From: JAALLB01 sp017643495
Lineage (GTDB): Bacteria; Pseudomonadota; Alphaproteobacteria; Rhizobiales; Rhizobiaceae
Reading direction: 5' to 3'
DNA: 64,000 nucleotides
Assembly (NCBI GenBank): GCA_965216105.1
Contig: OZ244147.1
Span: forward strand, 310,001 to 374,000
Part shown: one piece after another, positions 17,151 to 25,932 of the stretch
Layout of the letters: each line of letters opens with the position of its first letter
Numbering within the stretch: the stretch's first letter is position 1
Notes under the pieces: generated by a model
The model's input: the letters and a program-made list of their open reading frames with translations, nothing else
Databases searched by the model: none
What the model was told of the DNA's origin: nothing
Position numbers and translations under genes: made by a program

Positions 17151-17173
17151 GAAAGAAAACAGCTGCAACTGTT
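17151..17173 (-). terminator. Rho-independent terminator of the tRNA gene
   Basis: On the minus strand a short stem (AACAG paired with CTGTT, 6-base loop) begins right after the encoded CCA end and is followed by the T-rich run TTCTTTC. Short stem, but the position is right for tRNA-Leu. Confidence 0.5.
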
Positions 17174-17258
17174 TGGTACCTCTCGCCGGAATCGAACCGG
17201 CACTCCCGAAGGAACGGGATTTTGAATCCCGCGCGTCTACCAATTCCGCCAGAGAGGC
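17174..17258 (-). tRNA. tRNA-Leu (anticodon CAA)
   Basis: 85-nt class II tRNA, read on the minus strand. Acceptor stem GCCTCTC with GAGAGGT (first pair G-U), then discriminator A and an encoded CCA. D arm with GGTAGACGC, anticodon stem CGGGA/TCCCG closing the loop TTCAAAA (anticodon CAA), a long variable arm CCTTCGGG, and the T arm with GGTTCGATTCC. The long variable arm and anticodon CAA give leucine (UUG codon). Own promoter just upstream. Confidence 0.95.
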
Positions 17259-17290
17259 ATCTTCAAACGATCAGGTAGCTGATGCGCGCG

Positions 17291-17318
17291 ACTATAATCA
17301 GCGATCAGATAGGGTCAA
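17291..17318 (-). promoter_or_regulatory. Sigma-70-type promoter of tRNA-Leu
   Basis: Minus strand TTGACC (17313-17318), a 16-bp spacer, then TATAGT (17291-17296), about 32 bp before the first tRNA base. Good match for a housekeeping promoter. The GC-rich GCGCGC just after the -10 may be a stringent-control discriminator. Confidence 0.55.
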
Positions 17319-17413
17319 CACAATTTCTTGCCCGCTGATGTGTTTATTGACTTTACAGACCGGCATTGGCACGGCACACAGCAGGCCAGCCGTAAAGAAC
17401 GGAAGCGACAGAC

Positions 17414-17995
17414 ATGATTCGCAAACTATATGACTGGGTGTTTCAGCTCGCAGCACACAAAAGTGCAAACTGGGCTTTGGCAATTGTCTCCTTTGTGGAA
17501 AGTTCTGTTTTCCCGATTCCGCCCGATGTTCTGTTGATACCGATGGTATTGGCGAAGCGGCACAAATGGATTTTCTATGCCGCACTTTGTACCGTTGCAT
17601 CTGTGGCGGGTGCCTATCTGGGCTATTTTATCGGTGCTGTCTTGTATGAGACGATTGGCGAACCTGTTCTTGCATTCTACGGCAAGGCAGATTCTTTCGA
17701 GAAAGTGAGCGCCTGGTACAATGAATGGGGTGGCTGGGGCGTCCTGTTTGCAGCCATAACCCCGTTTCCCTACAAGGTTCTGACCATTTTTTCCGGTGCC
17801 ACCGGCCTTGACCTTGTAACTTTCACACTGGTCAGCATTGTGGGAAGGGGACTGCGTTTCTTCCTGGTTTCGTGGCTGTTACAGGCTTATGGCTTGCCCG
17901 TGCGCGAGTTCATCGAAAAACGGCTTGGACTGATGTTCACGATCGGAATGATCTTGCTGATTGGTGGATTTGCCGCGGTGAAACTGGTTTTCTGA
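17414..17995 (+). CDS. YqaA/DedA-like membrane protein
   Basis: 193-residue integral membrane protein of the YqaA branch of the SNARE-associated (DedA/VTT) family. It has 4-5 helices and the family hallmarks FVESSVFPIPPDVLLIP near residues 27-43 and AAITPFPYKVLTIFSGATG near 115-133, a re-entrant-loop glycine/proline pattern. Relatives are linked to lipid carrier recycling and envelope stress. Clear ATG; dsbB follows on the same strand after 55 bp. Specific substrate unknown. Confidence 0.85.
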   Translation: MIRKLYDWVFQLAAHKSANWALAIVSFVESSVFPIPPDVLLIPMVLAKRHKWIFYAALCTVASVAGAYLGYFIGAVLYETIGEPVLAFYGKADSFEKVSAWYNEWGGWGVLFAAITPFPYKVLTIFSGATGLDLVTFTLVSIVGRGLRFFLVSWLLQAYGLPVREFIEKRLGLMFTIGMILLIGGFAAVKLVF

Positions 17996-18050
17996 GCGTG
18001 TATCACTGAATTGGCTGCTTGCCGATACGCTAAACCTGAACGGAGCTGAC

Positions 18051-18560
18051 ATGTTTACCAACCCGGTCCCGAAACATCACCTGAAGTTTTATGCCCTTGT
18101 GCTGATTGGCATGATCGCCGTTATCGCATCTGCCCTGGCATTTCAGCACATTGGCGGATACCAGCCGTGCAAGCTTTGTCTGGGCCAGCGTGAACCATGG
18201 TATGTCGGCATACCCATTGCGTTTTTGGCCATTGTTTCACTGGTGCTCAACTGGTCTCCGGTAGCTACCCGTGGCTTGATGGCAGTAGCAGGTCTTGTAA
18301 TGCTCTATTCGCTTGTATTGGCAGTGCACCATGCAGGCGTTGAATGGGCCTGGTGGGAAGGCCCCAACGATTGCGGTGCAGTTTCAGGTGGTCTTGCCAA
18401 CAACACAAATGACCTTCTCAAACAACTTGAAGAAAGTGTCGGACCGTCGTGTACAGAAGCAACACTGCGGGTTCTGGGGCTCTCTTTTGCGGGATGGAAT
18501 GCGCTTGCAAGCATCGCAATTGCAACCCTTTCCCTGTTTGTTGCATTTCGCAAGTCATGA
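18051..18560 (+). CDS. dsbB: Disulfide bond formation protein B
   Basis: 169-residue inner-membrane quinone-linked oxidase that re-oxidises periplasmic DsbA. Four membrane helices are visible. First periplasmic Cys pair Cys40-X2-Cys43 (QPCKLC), followed by the quinone-contact motif LGQREPW; second pair Cys107 and Cys133 in the later loop. Family length. A dsbA gene is not in the window. Preceded by the DedA-like gene and followed 80 bp later by the RidA gene. Confidence 0.92.
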   Translation: MFTNPVPKHHLKFYALVLIGMIAVIASALAFQHIGGYQPCKLCLGQREPWYVGIPIAFLAIVSLVLNWSPVATRGLMAVAGLVMLYSLVLAVHHAGVEWAWWEGPNDCGAVSGGLANNTNDLLKQLEESVGPSCTEATLRVLGLSFAGWNALASIAIATLSLFVAFRKS

Positions 18561-18640
18561 GCTGATGATGCAATTTCTGCATCAAGGGTTATTGATCCGG
18601 CAAACCGGTGCCACATTTAACAGGGGCAAATGAGGATTCC

Positions 18641-19039
18641 ATGAACAGGTCAATAGAAACCGGCAAGGCACCCGGCCCCATGTCCAGATACAGCCAAGCT
18701 GTAGAAACCCCGGCTGATGTGCGAATGCTTCATGTTTCAGGCCAGGTCGGTGTTACACTTTCCGGTGACTTGCCAGAAAGTGTCGAGCGACAGAACGAAC
18801 TGGCATGGGACAATATATTCGCGATACTGGCAGAAGCGGAAATGGGGAAGGAAGACATTGTTGATGTTCTGGCTATCGTGACAGATCATGCCGATGTAGC
18901 CGTCTATCGCGATGTCCGTGACCGAAAACTTGACGGACACTCCTGTGCTTCGACCCTGCTCGTGTGCGGCCTTGCTGATCCGGCGTGGAAAGTCGAAATT
19001 GCTGTCAGGGCGGCAGCCAGCAGGGATAACGCGGAATGA
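18641..19039 (+). CDS. RidA/YjgF family protein
   Basis: 132-residue member of the RidA superfamily of small trimeric deaminases that hydrolyse reactive imines and enamines. Family marks: GPMSRYSQAV near the start, HVSGQVGV, and the final WKVEIAVRA. The conserved Arg that binds the substrate carboxylate in true RidA (usually RxxxxxxxLP or R before V-E) is not obvious here, so an Rid2-7 class with another role is possible. ATG at 18641 preceded by GAGGATTCC. Its stop overlaps the ATG of the histidine kinase gene by four bases, so the two are co-translated. Confidence 0.82.
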   Translation: MNRSIETGKAPGPMSRYSQAVETPADVRMLHVSGQVGVTLSGDLPESVERQNELAWDNIFAILAEAEMGKEDIVDVLAIVTDHADVAVYRDVRDRKLDGHSCASTLLVCGLADPAWKVEIAVRAAASRDNAE

Positions 19040-20733
19040 AGCGATTCAGCATTGCCACCTTGCTTGCCGGCCTTTTCGTGGCAATCATGATACCCCTTGG
19101 GGTCTTTCTCGTCTTTCTGGTGGCGCAGCTTCAATACAATGAAAAAGTAGTCCTTGAGCGGAGGACCTTGCGTGATGCGGTAGCCATTTCCAAGGCGATT
19201 GAGCCGGTGATAGGTGAAATGTCGACCGTGCTGACGCTTGTTGCATCCGCAAGGGAGTTACAGACCGGAGACCTGGAAGAATTTCATCGCCGAATTCAGT
19301 TCGAACTGCGCACGACCGGCAATTACATCATCGCTGCCGACAAGAACGGTCAACAATTGCTCAATACCAGAGTTGAATATGACAGCAACCTGGGTGTCAT
19401 CTCCGACATGGATGGCCTGCGAAACGCCCTTCAAGCCAACAACATGCAAATTTCCAATGTCTTTTTGGGAAAAGTCAGCCAGAAATGGGTTTTCAATGTC
19501 CTGAAACCTATTGAAGTTGACAACCCTTCCGATGTGCGTGTTGTCATCACGACCAAGAATGCCGATGATCTTGAGCCGGTTTTCGATGTCATGGTTCTGC
19601 CTCCGCTTTGGAGTGCGGTGGTGATTGATGAAACGGGGCGTGTGATCGCCTCTGCAGATCCCGAGAAATTCAAGCCCGGCGACCTCATCCAGCTACCCGG
19701 GAAAACAAACCATGGTGACATGCTGCAAAAAGCCGGATTGAGAACGGTTGACGTGTCACTGGCCAAGGAACAACTGATCGGATTTTCCCGGATTGACGGC
19801 ACTAATTGGAAGAGCCTGGTGTTCGGTCCGGTACGCAGTGCGCAGAGTTCCATTCTTGCTACCTGGTACTGGCTGGTGATTGGCGTCACAGTTTTTGCCG
19901 CTGTTCTGGCAGCCATCCTGTATGTTTTTTCAAGAAACCTGAACATTTCGATCCGCAAGATTGCGAGCATGGCAAGGGATGTCGGGGCCGGTGAAATCGT
20001 TTCACCGATTGATACCAGGATTGCAGAACTTGATTTCGTTGCCAAAACCCTTTCGGGCGCTTCTTTTGACCGGAGTCAGAAGGAAGACACGATACGTGTT
20101 GTCATGCAGGAGCTTTCACATCGTACGAAAAACCTCATAGCCGTGGTTTTGTCGATGGTCAGGCAGACATCCAAGCGCGCCCGCACGACTGAAGCCATGA
20201 CAGCCTCCATAACAGAAAGGATCATGGGGCTTGGCCATTCCATCGACCTGTTGACCGCGAAGGACTGGGGGGCAGTCAAGCTCTCGGACCTGATTGAGAA
20301 ACAATTGGCAAGTTTCGGCAAGGTAGGAAGAACCGTTGTGCTTGAGGGAGAGGACATTTTCCTTCGGCCTGAAGCTGTGCAGCATCTGGGGATGGCGCTT
20401 CATGAACTGGCAACCAATACCTTCAAGTATGGTGCACTCAGCAAGCCGACTGGCAAGGTGAACATTTCCTGGGAAACCTATGACCGGGTGACTGATGATG
20501 AAGACGACCCCCGTTCCGAAAAGATGCTGCGATTGACATGGCGTGAAATCGGCGGTCCTCCTGCCTCTGAACCGGAACAGAAAGGCTTCGGAACCCAAAT
20601 CCTGAACCGTTACATGGAAAGTGCTTTTGCCGGGCAAACGAAGCTGGTCTATGCGGATGACGGTTTCAGTTGGGTACTTGAAGGACCGTTCGCCAAGTTC
20701 TCGGGAGAAAAAAGGCCGGCCAGCGCATACTGA
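19036..20733 (+). CDS. HWE-family sensor histidine kinase
   Basis: 565-residue membrane sensor kinase. Helix 1 at about 8-30, a periplasmic sensing domain of roughly 240 residues (double-Cache-like), helix 2 at about 275-300, then a linker and the kinase core. HWE family signs: H-box ELSHRTKN with His362, N-box LHELATNTFKYG with Asn461, WRE at 502-504, and GFGTQIL. These kinases in Hyphomicrobiales often feed PhyR-type general stress response or single-domain regulators. No response regulator is adjacent. Coupled by a 4-bp overlap to the RidA gene, so the sensed signal could relate to amino-acid or imine stress (inference). Confidence 0.92.
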   Translation: MKRFSIATLLAGLFVAIMIPLGVFLVFLVAQLQYNEKVVLERRTLRDAVAISKAIEPVIGEMSTVLTLVASARELQTGDLEEFHRRIQFELRTTGNYIIAADKNGQQLLNTRVEYDSNLGVISDMDGLRNALQANNMQISNVFLGKVSQKWVFNVLKPIEVDNPSDVRVVITTKNADDLEPVFDVMVLPPLWSAVVIDETGRVIASADPEKFKPGDLIQLPGKTNHGDMLQKAGLRTVDVSLAKEQLIGFSRIDGTNWKSLVFGPVRSAQSSILATWYWLVIGVTVFAAVLAAILYVFSRNLNISIRKIASMARDVGAGEIVSPIDTRIAELDFVAKTLSGASFDRSQKEDTIRVVMQELSHRTKNLIAVVLSMVRQTSKRARTTEAMTASITERIMGLGHSIDLLTAKDWGAVKLSDLIEKQLASFGKVGRTVVLEGEDIFLRPEAVQHLGMALHELATNTFKYGALSKPTGKVNISWETYDRVTDDEDDPRSEKMLRLTWREIGGPPASEPEQKGFGTQILNRYMESAFAGQTKLVYADDGFSWVLEGPFAKFSGEKRPASAY

Positions 20734-20825
20734 CGGTTGCGAACCCGGGTCGGTTTCTGCAGGAACCAATCAATTCTGAGTACATTTTAAAGGTAGGTTC
20801 CCTAGCCAAAGGAGATGTACGCACC

Positions 20826-21224
20826 ATGAATCTTCAAGACAAGACCAGCATCCTTATCGCAAGCGGCGAGATCGCCAAGCTTTTCCGTGCGAACGGAAAT
20901 GGCGAAAATTACTCTCTTGAGCATGTGAAAGACCTGGTGCCCGGCCACCTGGCTGATGACGGACCGGCTGGAAAAAGCCCGCCTGATGAAAGTGACAAGG
21001 AGCTCAACGAGGCGACCTTTTCAAAGCACCTTGCAAACTATCTTTACCACTCGGTGCATTCGGGGAAAATCAAGTCGCTGGTTCTGGTGGCTGATCCTGA
21101 TTCATTGGGCGAAATACGCCCGCTCCTGCACAAGGAAGTGGAGAATGTCCTCAAAGCTGACTTGGCAAAAACCCTCATCAACAGTCCGGTTGATGACATT
21201 GAGAAAGCCCTGAAGGCAGCATAG
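20826..21224 (+). CDS. Host attachment protein-like (baeRF family) small protein
   Basis: 132-residue soluble protein resembling the 'host attachment' family (PF10116 type, AtsA-like), an archaeal release-factor-like Rossmann fold found widely in alphaproteobacteria. Characteristic parts are the start KTSILIASGEIAKLFR, LVADPDSLGEIRPLLHKEV and the ending LINSPVDDIEKAL. The role in attachment was proposed from Agrobacterium but the biochemistry is unknown. GGAGA upstream of the ATG. Convergent with the HNH gene; a large hairpin spans both 3' ends. Confidence 0.8.
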   Translation: MNLQDKTSILIASGEIAKLFRANGNGENYSLEHVKDLVPGHLADDGPAGKSPPDESDKELNEATFSKHLANYLYHSVHSGKIKSLVLVADPDSLGEIRPLLHKEVENVLKADLAKTLINSPVDDIEKALKAA

Positions 21225-21239
21225 CTGCGGCTTTCTCAA
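21199..21239. terminator. Two-part hairpin over the 3' ends of two convergent genes
   Basis: TTGAGAAAGCC (21199-21209) pairs perfectly with GGCTTTCTCAA (21229-21239), enclosing an inner hairpin GCAGC-ATA-GCTGC (21216-21228). It covers the last codons of the attachment-type gene and the stop of the HNH gene, which converge 11 bp apart. No strong T run, so it may stop transcription only weakly or mainly protect both mRNA ends. Confidence 0.6.
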
Positions 21240-21793
21240 GGCTCCAGTTCGGTGTCCCAGTAAAGGAAATCCATCCAGCTTTCGTGAAGATAGTTGGGTG
21301 GAAATTTCCGACCGTTTTTGTGCAGGTGTTCAACGTTTGGCACAAAGGGTTTTTGACGGGGAAACATGTCTGCTTCTTTCGGCATTTTGTTGCCTTTGCG
21401 CAGATTGCAGGGCGAACAGGCCGCGCAAACATTTGTCCAGCTGGTTATTCCCCCCTTGGAGCGCGGTATTACGTGGTCGAATGTAAGTTCACCGGTGTTG
21501 CCGCAATACTGGCATGAAAATTCATCACGCAGGAAAACATTGAAGCGAGTAAACGCTGGTGTTGAACTGGGCCTGACATAATTCTTCAGGCTGACCACAC
21601 TTGGCAGAGCCATTTTGAAGGAAGGACTTGAAACCGCGAATTCGTATTCGGCTACAATGTTTACCCGGTCGAGAAAAACCGCCTTGATCGCGTCCTGCCA
21701 GGACCAGAGAGACAAAGGGTAGTAACTGAGCGGCCTGAAGTCTGCGTTCAGGACAAGCGCCGGATGAGCATCCGGCGAAACAGCGATCGTCAT
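21236..21793 (-). CDS. HNH endonuclease family protein
   Basis: 185-residue protein with an HNH/McrA-type nuclease domain in the C-terminal half. A treble-clef zinc site is formed by CQYCG and CSPCN, and the HNH core is LTFDHVIPRSKGG. The N-terminal half (ALVLNADFRPLSYYPLSLWSWQDAI) is the hallmark of a widespread bacterial HNH protein of unknown function, often found near DNA repair genes. ATG at 21793 preferred over 21799 for spacing from the GGGAGATGCG region. Upstream of it, on the same strand, lies alkA. It is not an intron-borne homing enzyme by context. Confidence 0.85.
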   Translation of the reverse strand: MTIAVSPDAHPALVLNADFRPLSYYPLSLWSWQDAIKAVFLDRVNIVAEYEFAVSSPSFKMALPSVVSLKNYVRPSSTPAFTRFNVFLRDEFSCQYCGNTGELTFDHVIPRSKGGITSWTNVCAACSPCNLRKGNKMPKEADMFPRQKPFVPNVEHLHKNGRKFPPNYLHESWMDFLYWDTELEP

Positions 21794-21977
21794 ACGCATC
21801 TCCCTGTGTGGGAATCACACATTTCGCAGGATCTGATCATGCGCAAATATGTGACAAACGAATTACGAACGGGATTTTTCGTGTCGATAACAATTCTGAA
21901 CTCGGTTCTCCTTTTCAGTCCTTGAAACCTTGGGTTCTGCCACTCCTGCCTGGTGCATGCCGGTCATGCACGAAATT

Positions 21978-22622
21978 TCATACAACAGCCTGTTTAAGCT
22001 GCTTCCTTTTCTCATAGTATGTCCAAAAAAGTCGCGTGGCTACTCCTCTGTGCGGTGTCCACAGAAGAGCAATTTTGCGCAATTCCGGTTCGCTGGGGCG
22101 GGTGTCCATTCCAAAGGCGTCACGGACGGCTTCACGAATGGCAAGGTCGCCTGCTGCGAAGATGTCCGGATGGCCGGCCGACAGCAGCAGATAGACTTCC
22201 GCAGTCCATGGCCCGATGCCTTTCAGCTTGGTAAGTTGTGCCAATGCCTCTTGTGGTGGCAGTTTGCCCAGTTCGTCAAGATCCAGCCTGCCTGCCAGCA
22301 TTTCTCCAGCAAGCAGTTTCAAGGTTGCCTGTTTTGCCCGGGTCAGCCCGATGCGGATCCATGTTTCTTGACCCGCATCAAGAAAGCGGCGTGGTGATAC
22401 GGGGGAGATTTCGTCAAGAAAGCGCGAATAGATTGCAGCGGCGCTGGCGGTTGATACGTGTTGGGAAACAATGATGCGGGCAAGTCCGGCAAAGCCCGGT
22501 GGCTGAAGTCGCAGTGGCAAGTTGCCGGCAATTTCAGCCACTGAAGCAAGCCTCGGGTCTATTTCCAACAGTTGTTCCAGATGAAAGGCAATATCGTCAT
22601 CTGAGCTTATCGGCCCTGACAT
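21978..22622 (-). CDS. alkA: DNA-3-methyladenine glycosylase II
   Basis: 214-residue helix-hairpin-helix base-excision glycosylase removing alkylated bases. The HhH motif LKGIGPWTAEVY and the catalytic Asp in FAAGDLAIREAV follow the usual spacing. It lacks the N-terminal beta domain of E. coli AlkA, like the short MAG1-type enzymes. ATG at 22622 has GGAG 9 bp upstream, so the longer frame from 22664 is not used. Minus strand, with HNH about 180 bp downstream; divergent from the membrane protein gene at 22785. Confidence 0.9.
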   Translation of the reverse strand: MSGPISSDDDIAFHLEQLLEIDPRLASVAEIAGNLPLRLQPPGFAGLARIIVSQHVSTASAAAIYSRFLDEISPVSPRRFLDAGQETWIRIGLTRAKQATLKLLAGEMLAGRLDLDELGKLPPQEALAQLTKLKGIGPWTAEVYLLLSAGHPDIFAAGDLAIREAVRDAFGMDTRPSEPELRKIALLWTPHRGVATRLFWTYYEKRKQLKQAVV

Positions 22623-22784
22623 GCAAATTTCTCCATTTCCGATCCCTTGCTGCTCATAACACATGTTTGTGGGAGACAGCCGGGTTTGGTATCAGCATTG
22701 TTATTACATGAGCTGATTCTTGTGCGGTTGTTGATCATGCCAGTTACCTTGGTTTTCCCCGAAACATTATGGGAGGCGCTTCTC

Positions 22785-23555
22785 ATGGCGGTGCCGTTGT
22801 TTACGGTGCTGCTGGGAGCAGGCTTTCTTGTCTTTCCTGGCCGTGGGTTGGCGTTGCTCGGGTTGGAACCCCGGGAAAATAGCCCTGATGCCGTAGGCGA
22901 GGGAAGGGCAAGTTTTGCCGGAGTGCTTCTGGCGTTCGGGCTTTGCGGCCTGTTGCTTCAGGAACCAAAGGCGCTGCAACCGGGTATCAATACTGCACTG
23001 GGCTGTGCCTGGATATTTGCCGCCGCAGGGTACCTGCTTCAGGCCCCTTTGGCCCGATCAGTGGCTGTTTTTGACGTCATAAGAATATGTATAGCGGCAG
23101 TAGCGGGAATTTTTTTGCTGGCAACTGCAGACACGGTTGGCTTTGGATTGGTCTTCCCGGCAGATGGCAAGCAGAGGCTGATCATGCTCGTTGCCATAAT
23201 AACCTTGTTGCTTGGATTGGCTGCATTGATCGTCCCGCATGGCATTCTTCGTGTCATGCGGCTTAAGCCAAGGGCTGGAGCGGCAGGGAGCGGGGCAGAG
23301 CCACGCGGCATACTGGCAGGCTTTTACATTGCGGCCGGCCTTGGCGCTTTGATTGTTCGGGAACCCATGGTTTCCGTCTTGTGGTTGCAGTTGTTGCTCG
23401 GCCTCATGTGGCTGTTTACTGGCCTCGGCAGAATTCTGGCAATGTTTCTCGATCCCCGTTTTCTTGGAGGCGTGACCCGCTATAATGTTGCGGCAGTCGT
23501 GCTTGAGCTTGCCGTCGGCCTTTCGGTCATGGGTCTGGTTCTCGGGTTTTTCTGA
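22785..23555 (+). CDS. Membrane protein of two DUF4345-like repeats
   Basis: 256-residue integral membrane protein, about eight helices. The two halves repeat the same plan: LGLEPRE...FAGVLLAFGLCGLLLQEP in the first and MRLKPRA...LAGFYIAAGLGALIVREP in the second, each followed by a G(C/L)xWxF(A/T)-like helix. Each half resembles a single DUF4345-type four-helix module, so this is an internal duplication. Function unknown. ATG at 22785 has GGGAGG eight bases upstream; another in-frame ATG at 22737 has no good site. Ends 222 bp before atpH. Confidence 0.75.
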   Translation: MAVPLFTVLLGAGFLVFPGRGLALLGLEPRENSPDAVGEGRASFAGVLLAFGLCGLLLQEPKALQPGINTALGCAWIFAAAGYLLQAPLARSVAVFDVIRICIAAVAGIFLLATADTVGFGLVFPADGKQRLIMLVAIITLLLGLAALIVPHGILRVMRLKPRAGAAGSGAEPRGILAGFYIAAGLGALIVREPMVSVLWLQLLLGLMWLFTGLGRILAMFLDPRFLGGVTRYNVAAVVLELAVGLSVMGLVLGFF

Positions 23556-23778
23556 GCGTATTGGCGTTTTTTTGGCGTGAAGCTTAGCCTTTAGGTGCAT
23601 GCGACAAAGACTCCGCAACTATTTTTAAGCAGTGATGTTGCGGGGTAAAAAAGCCTGTGCTAGTTGGTCAGCGGCCGAAAGTCAGGCTTTGGGTCTGTTT
23701 TGGGCTACAAATTTGTAGAAGATCAATTAACCGGGTGAATTCCGTGCAGGTCACAGACTGCAGGAGATCGTCCGGCAT

Positions 23779-24360
23779 ATGTCGGAAAAGAATATTTCAG
23801 TGGCCAATTCCGAATCGATGACTTCCGGAGTGACAATGCGGTATGCCTCCGCATTGTTTGAACTTGCCGTTTCCGAAAACAAGATTACAGCAGTCGAGAA
23901 AGACCTTGGCCGTTTCCAGCAATTGCTGGATGGCAGCAGGGACCTTGCCCAGCTTGTAAATTCCCCTGTTTTCTCGGCAGATGAGCAGTATAGCGGTATT
24001 GACGCAATACTGACCAAGGCAAAAATTACCGGCCTCGTTGGCAATTTTGTTCGTGCTGTAACCCGAAACCGCCGCCTGTTTGCCATGCCCGGCATGCTGG
24101 CTGCATTTCGAAAGCTTGCAGCAGAGCATCGTGGCGAGGTAACGGCTGAGGTAACTGTCGCGAAAGAGCTGACATCTGCCCAGACCAAAGAATTGAAGAC
24201 AACGCTGAAAGGCGTTGTTGGCAAGGACGTTGCAATCAACGCAACTGTCGATCCGTCGATCCTCGGCGGAATTATCGTGAAAGTCGGATCCAGACAGATT
24301 GATACATCAATCAAGACCCGTCTTTCTTCCCTTAAGCTTGCACTCAAAGAGGTTGGCTAA
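23779..24360 (+). CDS. atpH: F1F0 ATP synthase subunit delta
   Basis: 193-residue delta (OSCP) subunit, which joins the F1 head to the peripheral stalk. N-terminal helical domain with RYASALFELA and the C-terminal GGIIVKVGSRQIDTSIKTRLSSLKLAL signature. First gene of atpHAGDC. GGAGA lies 14 bp upstream of the ATG at 23779, a little far; an internal ATG at 23818 would remove 13 residues. The F0 genes (atpIBEF) are not here, as usual in alphaproteobacteria. Just upstream, CCGCAAC (23613-23619) and GTTGCGG (23637-23643) form a 7-bp stem of unknown meaning. Confidence 0.93.
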   Translation: MSEKNISVANSESMTSGVTMRYASALFELAVSENKITAVEKDLGRFQQLLDGSRDLAQLVNSPVFSADEQYSGIDAILTKAKITGLVGNFVRAVTRNRRLFAMPGMLAAFRKLAAEHRGEVTAEVTVAKELTSAQTKELKTTLKGVVGKDVAINATVDPSILGGIIVKVGSRQIDTSIKTRLSSLKLALKEVG

Positions 24361-24362
24361 CA

Positions 24363-25892
24363 ATGGATATTAGCGCTGCGGAAGTCTCCGCAATTCTCAA
24401 GGACCAGATCAAGAATTTCGGCAAGGAAGCAGAAGTTTCCGAAGTTGGCCAGGTTCTTTCCGTTGGTGACGGTATTGCCCGCGTATACGGGCTGGACAAT
24501 GTGCAGGCAGGTGAGCTTGTGGAATTTCCCGGCGGCATTGCCGGCATGGCCCTCAACCTGGAGACCGACAATGTCGGTGTCGTGCTTTTCGGTGATGACC
24601 GTGGCATCCGGGAAGGGGACACTGTAAAGCGGACCGGTTCAATTGTTGACGTGCCGATTGGTCCGGAGCTTCTTGGCCGTGTTGTTGATGCGCTGGGTAA
24701 CCCGATTGACGGCAAGGGGCCGATCAAGGCCAAGCAGCGTGCCCGTGTGGATGTAAAGGCGCCAGGCATCATGCCTCGCAAATCCGTGCATGAGCCAATG
24801 GCTACCGGCCTCAAGGCTATCGATGCGCTGATCCCGATCGGCCGCGGCCAGCGGGAGCTTGTGATTGGTGACCGCCAGACCGGCAAGACTGCCATCATTC
24901 TCGATACTTTCCTCAACCAGAAGCCGGCCCATGACGAAGGTCGCGACAATGACAAGCTTTTCTGTGTCTATGTTGCTGTCGGCCAGAAGCGTTCAACGGT
25001 TGCCCAGTTCGTGAAAGTGCTCGAAGAGCGCGGTGCCATGGAGTATTCCATTGTTATTGCCGCCACGGCTTCCGATCCTGCACCAATGCAGTTCCTGGCA
25101 CCGTTTGCAGGCTGTGCAATGGGTGAGTATTTCCGTGACAATGGCATGCATGCCCTGATTGGTTACGACGACCTTTCCAAACAGGCTGTGGCCTATCGCC
25201 AGATGTCGCTTCTGCTTCGCCGCCCGCCTGGACGTGAAGCTTATCCCGGTGACGTTTTCTACCTTCACTCCCGTCTTCTTGAGCGTTCAGCCAAGCTGAA
25301 TGACAGCATGGGCGCAGGCTCGTTGACTGCCCTTCCGGTCATTGAGACGCAGGGTAACGATGTGTCCGCCTTTATTCCTACCAACGTGATTTCGATCACG
25401 GATGGTCAGATCTTCCTTGAAACAGACCTGTTCTTCCAGGGTATCCGTCCTGCCGTTAACGTCGGCCTGTCGGTTTCGCGTGTGGGTTCTGCAGCGCAGA
25501 TCAAGGCAATGAAGCAGGTTGCGGGTTCGATCAAGGGTGAGCTTGCCCAGTATCGTGAAATGGCCGCATTCGCGCAGTTCGGTTCAGACCTCGATGCGGC
25601 TACGCAACGACTTCTCAACCGCGGGTCGCGTCTGACAGAACTTCTCAAGCAGCCCCAGTTCTCTCCGCTTAAAACGGAAGAGCAGGTTGCTGTAATCTTT
25701 GCCGGCGTGAACGGTTATCTCGACGGTTTGGCCCTTGATAAGGTCGGCCCGTTTGAACAAGGCCTTCTCGCGGTCATGAGAAACGAGCACAAGGATATTC
25801 TTGATGCGATTGCTGAAAAGAAAGCCCTTGATGACGATATCACTGAGCGGCTGAAAGCTGCCATCGACGCTTACGCGAAAAACTTCTCGTAA
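24363..25892 (+). CDS. atpA: F1F0 ATP synthase subunit alpha
   Basis: 509-residue regulatory nucleotide-binding subunit of the F1 hexamer. P-loop GDRQTGKT at 169-176, the ATP synthase alpha/beta signature region PAVNVGLSVSRVGSAAQ, and full family length. Begins 2 bp after the atpH stop, so translation is likely coupled. Codon use matches the other atp genes. Confidence 0.98.
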   Translation: MDISAAEVSAILKDQIKNFGKEAEVSEVGQVLSVGDGIARVYGLDNVQAGELVEFPGGIAGMALNLETDNVGVVLFGDDRGIREGDTVKRTGSIVDVPIGPELLGRVVDALGNPIDGKGPIKAKQRARVDVKAPGIMPRKSVHEPMATGLKAIDALIPIGRGQRELVIGDRQTGKTAIILDTFLNQKPAHDEGRDNDKLFCVYVAVGQKRSTVAQFVKVLEERGAMEYSIVIAATASDPAPMQFLAPFAGCAMGEYFRDNGMHALIGYDDLSKQAVAYRQMSLLLRRPPGREAYPGDVFYLHSRLLERSAKLNDSMGAGSLTALPVIETQGNDVSAFIPTNVISITDGQIFLETDLFFQGIRPAVNVGLSVSRVGSAAQIKAMKQVAGSIKGELAQYREMAAFAQFGSDLDAATQRLLNRGSRLTELLKQPQFSPLKTEEQVAVIFAGVNGYLDGLALDKVGPFEQGLLAVMRNEHKDILDAIAEKKALDDDITERLKAAIDAYAKNFS

Positions 25893-25932
25893 GCGAACGG
25901 CAATCTAGAAGGGAAACCTGACAGGAACCGAT

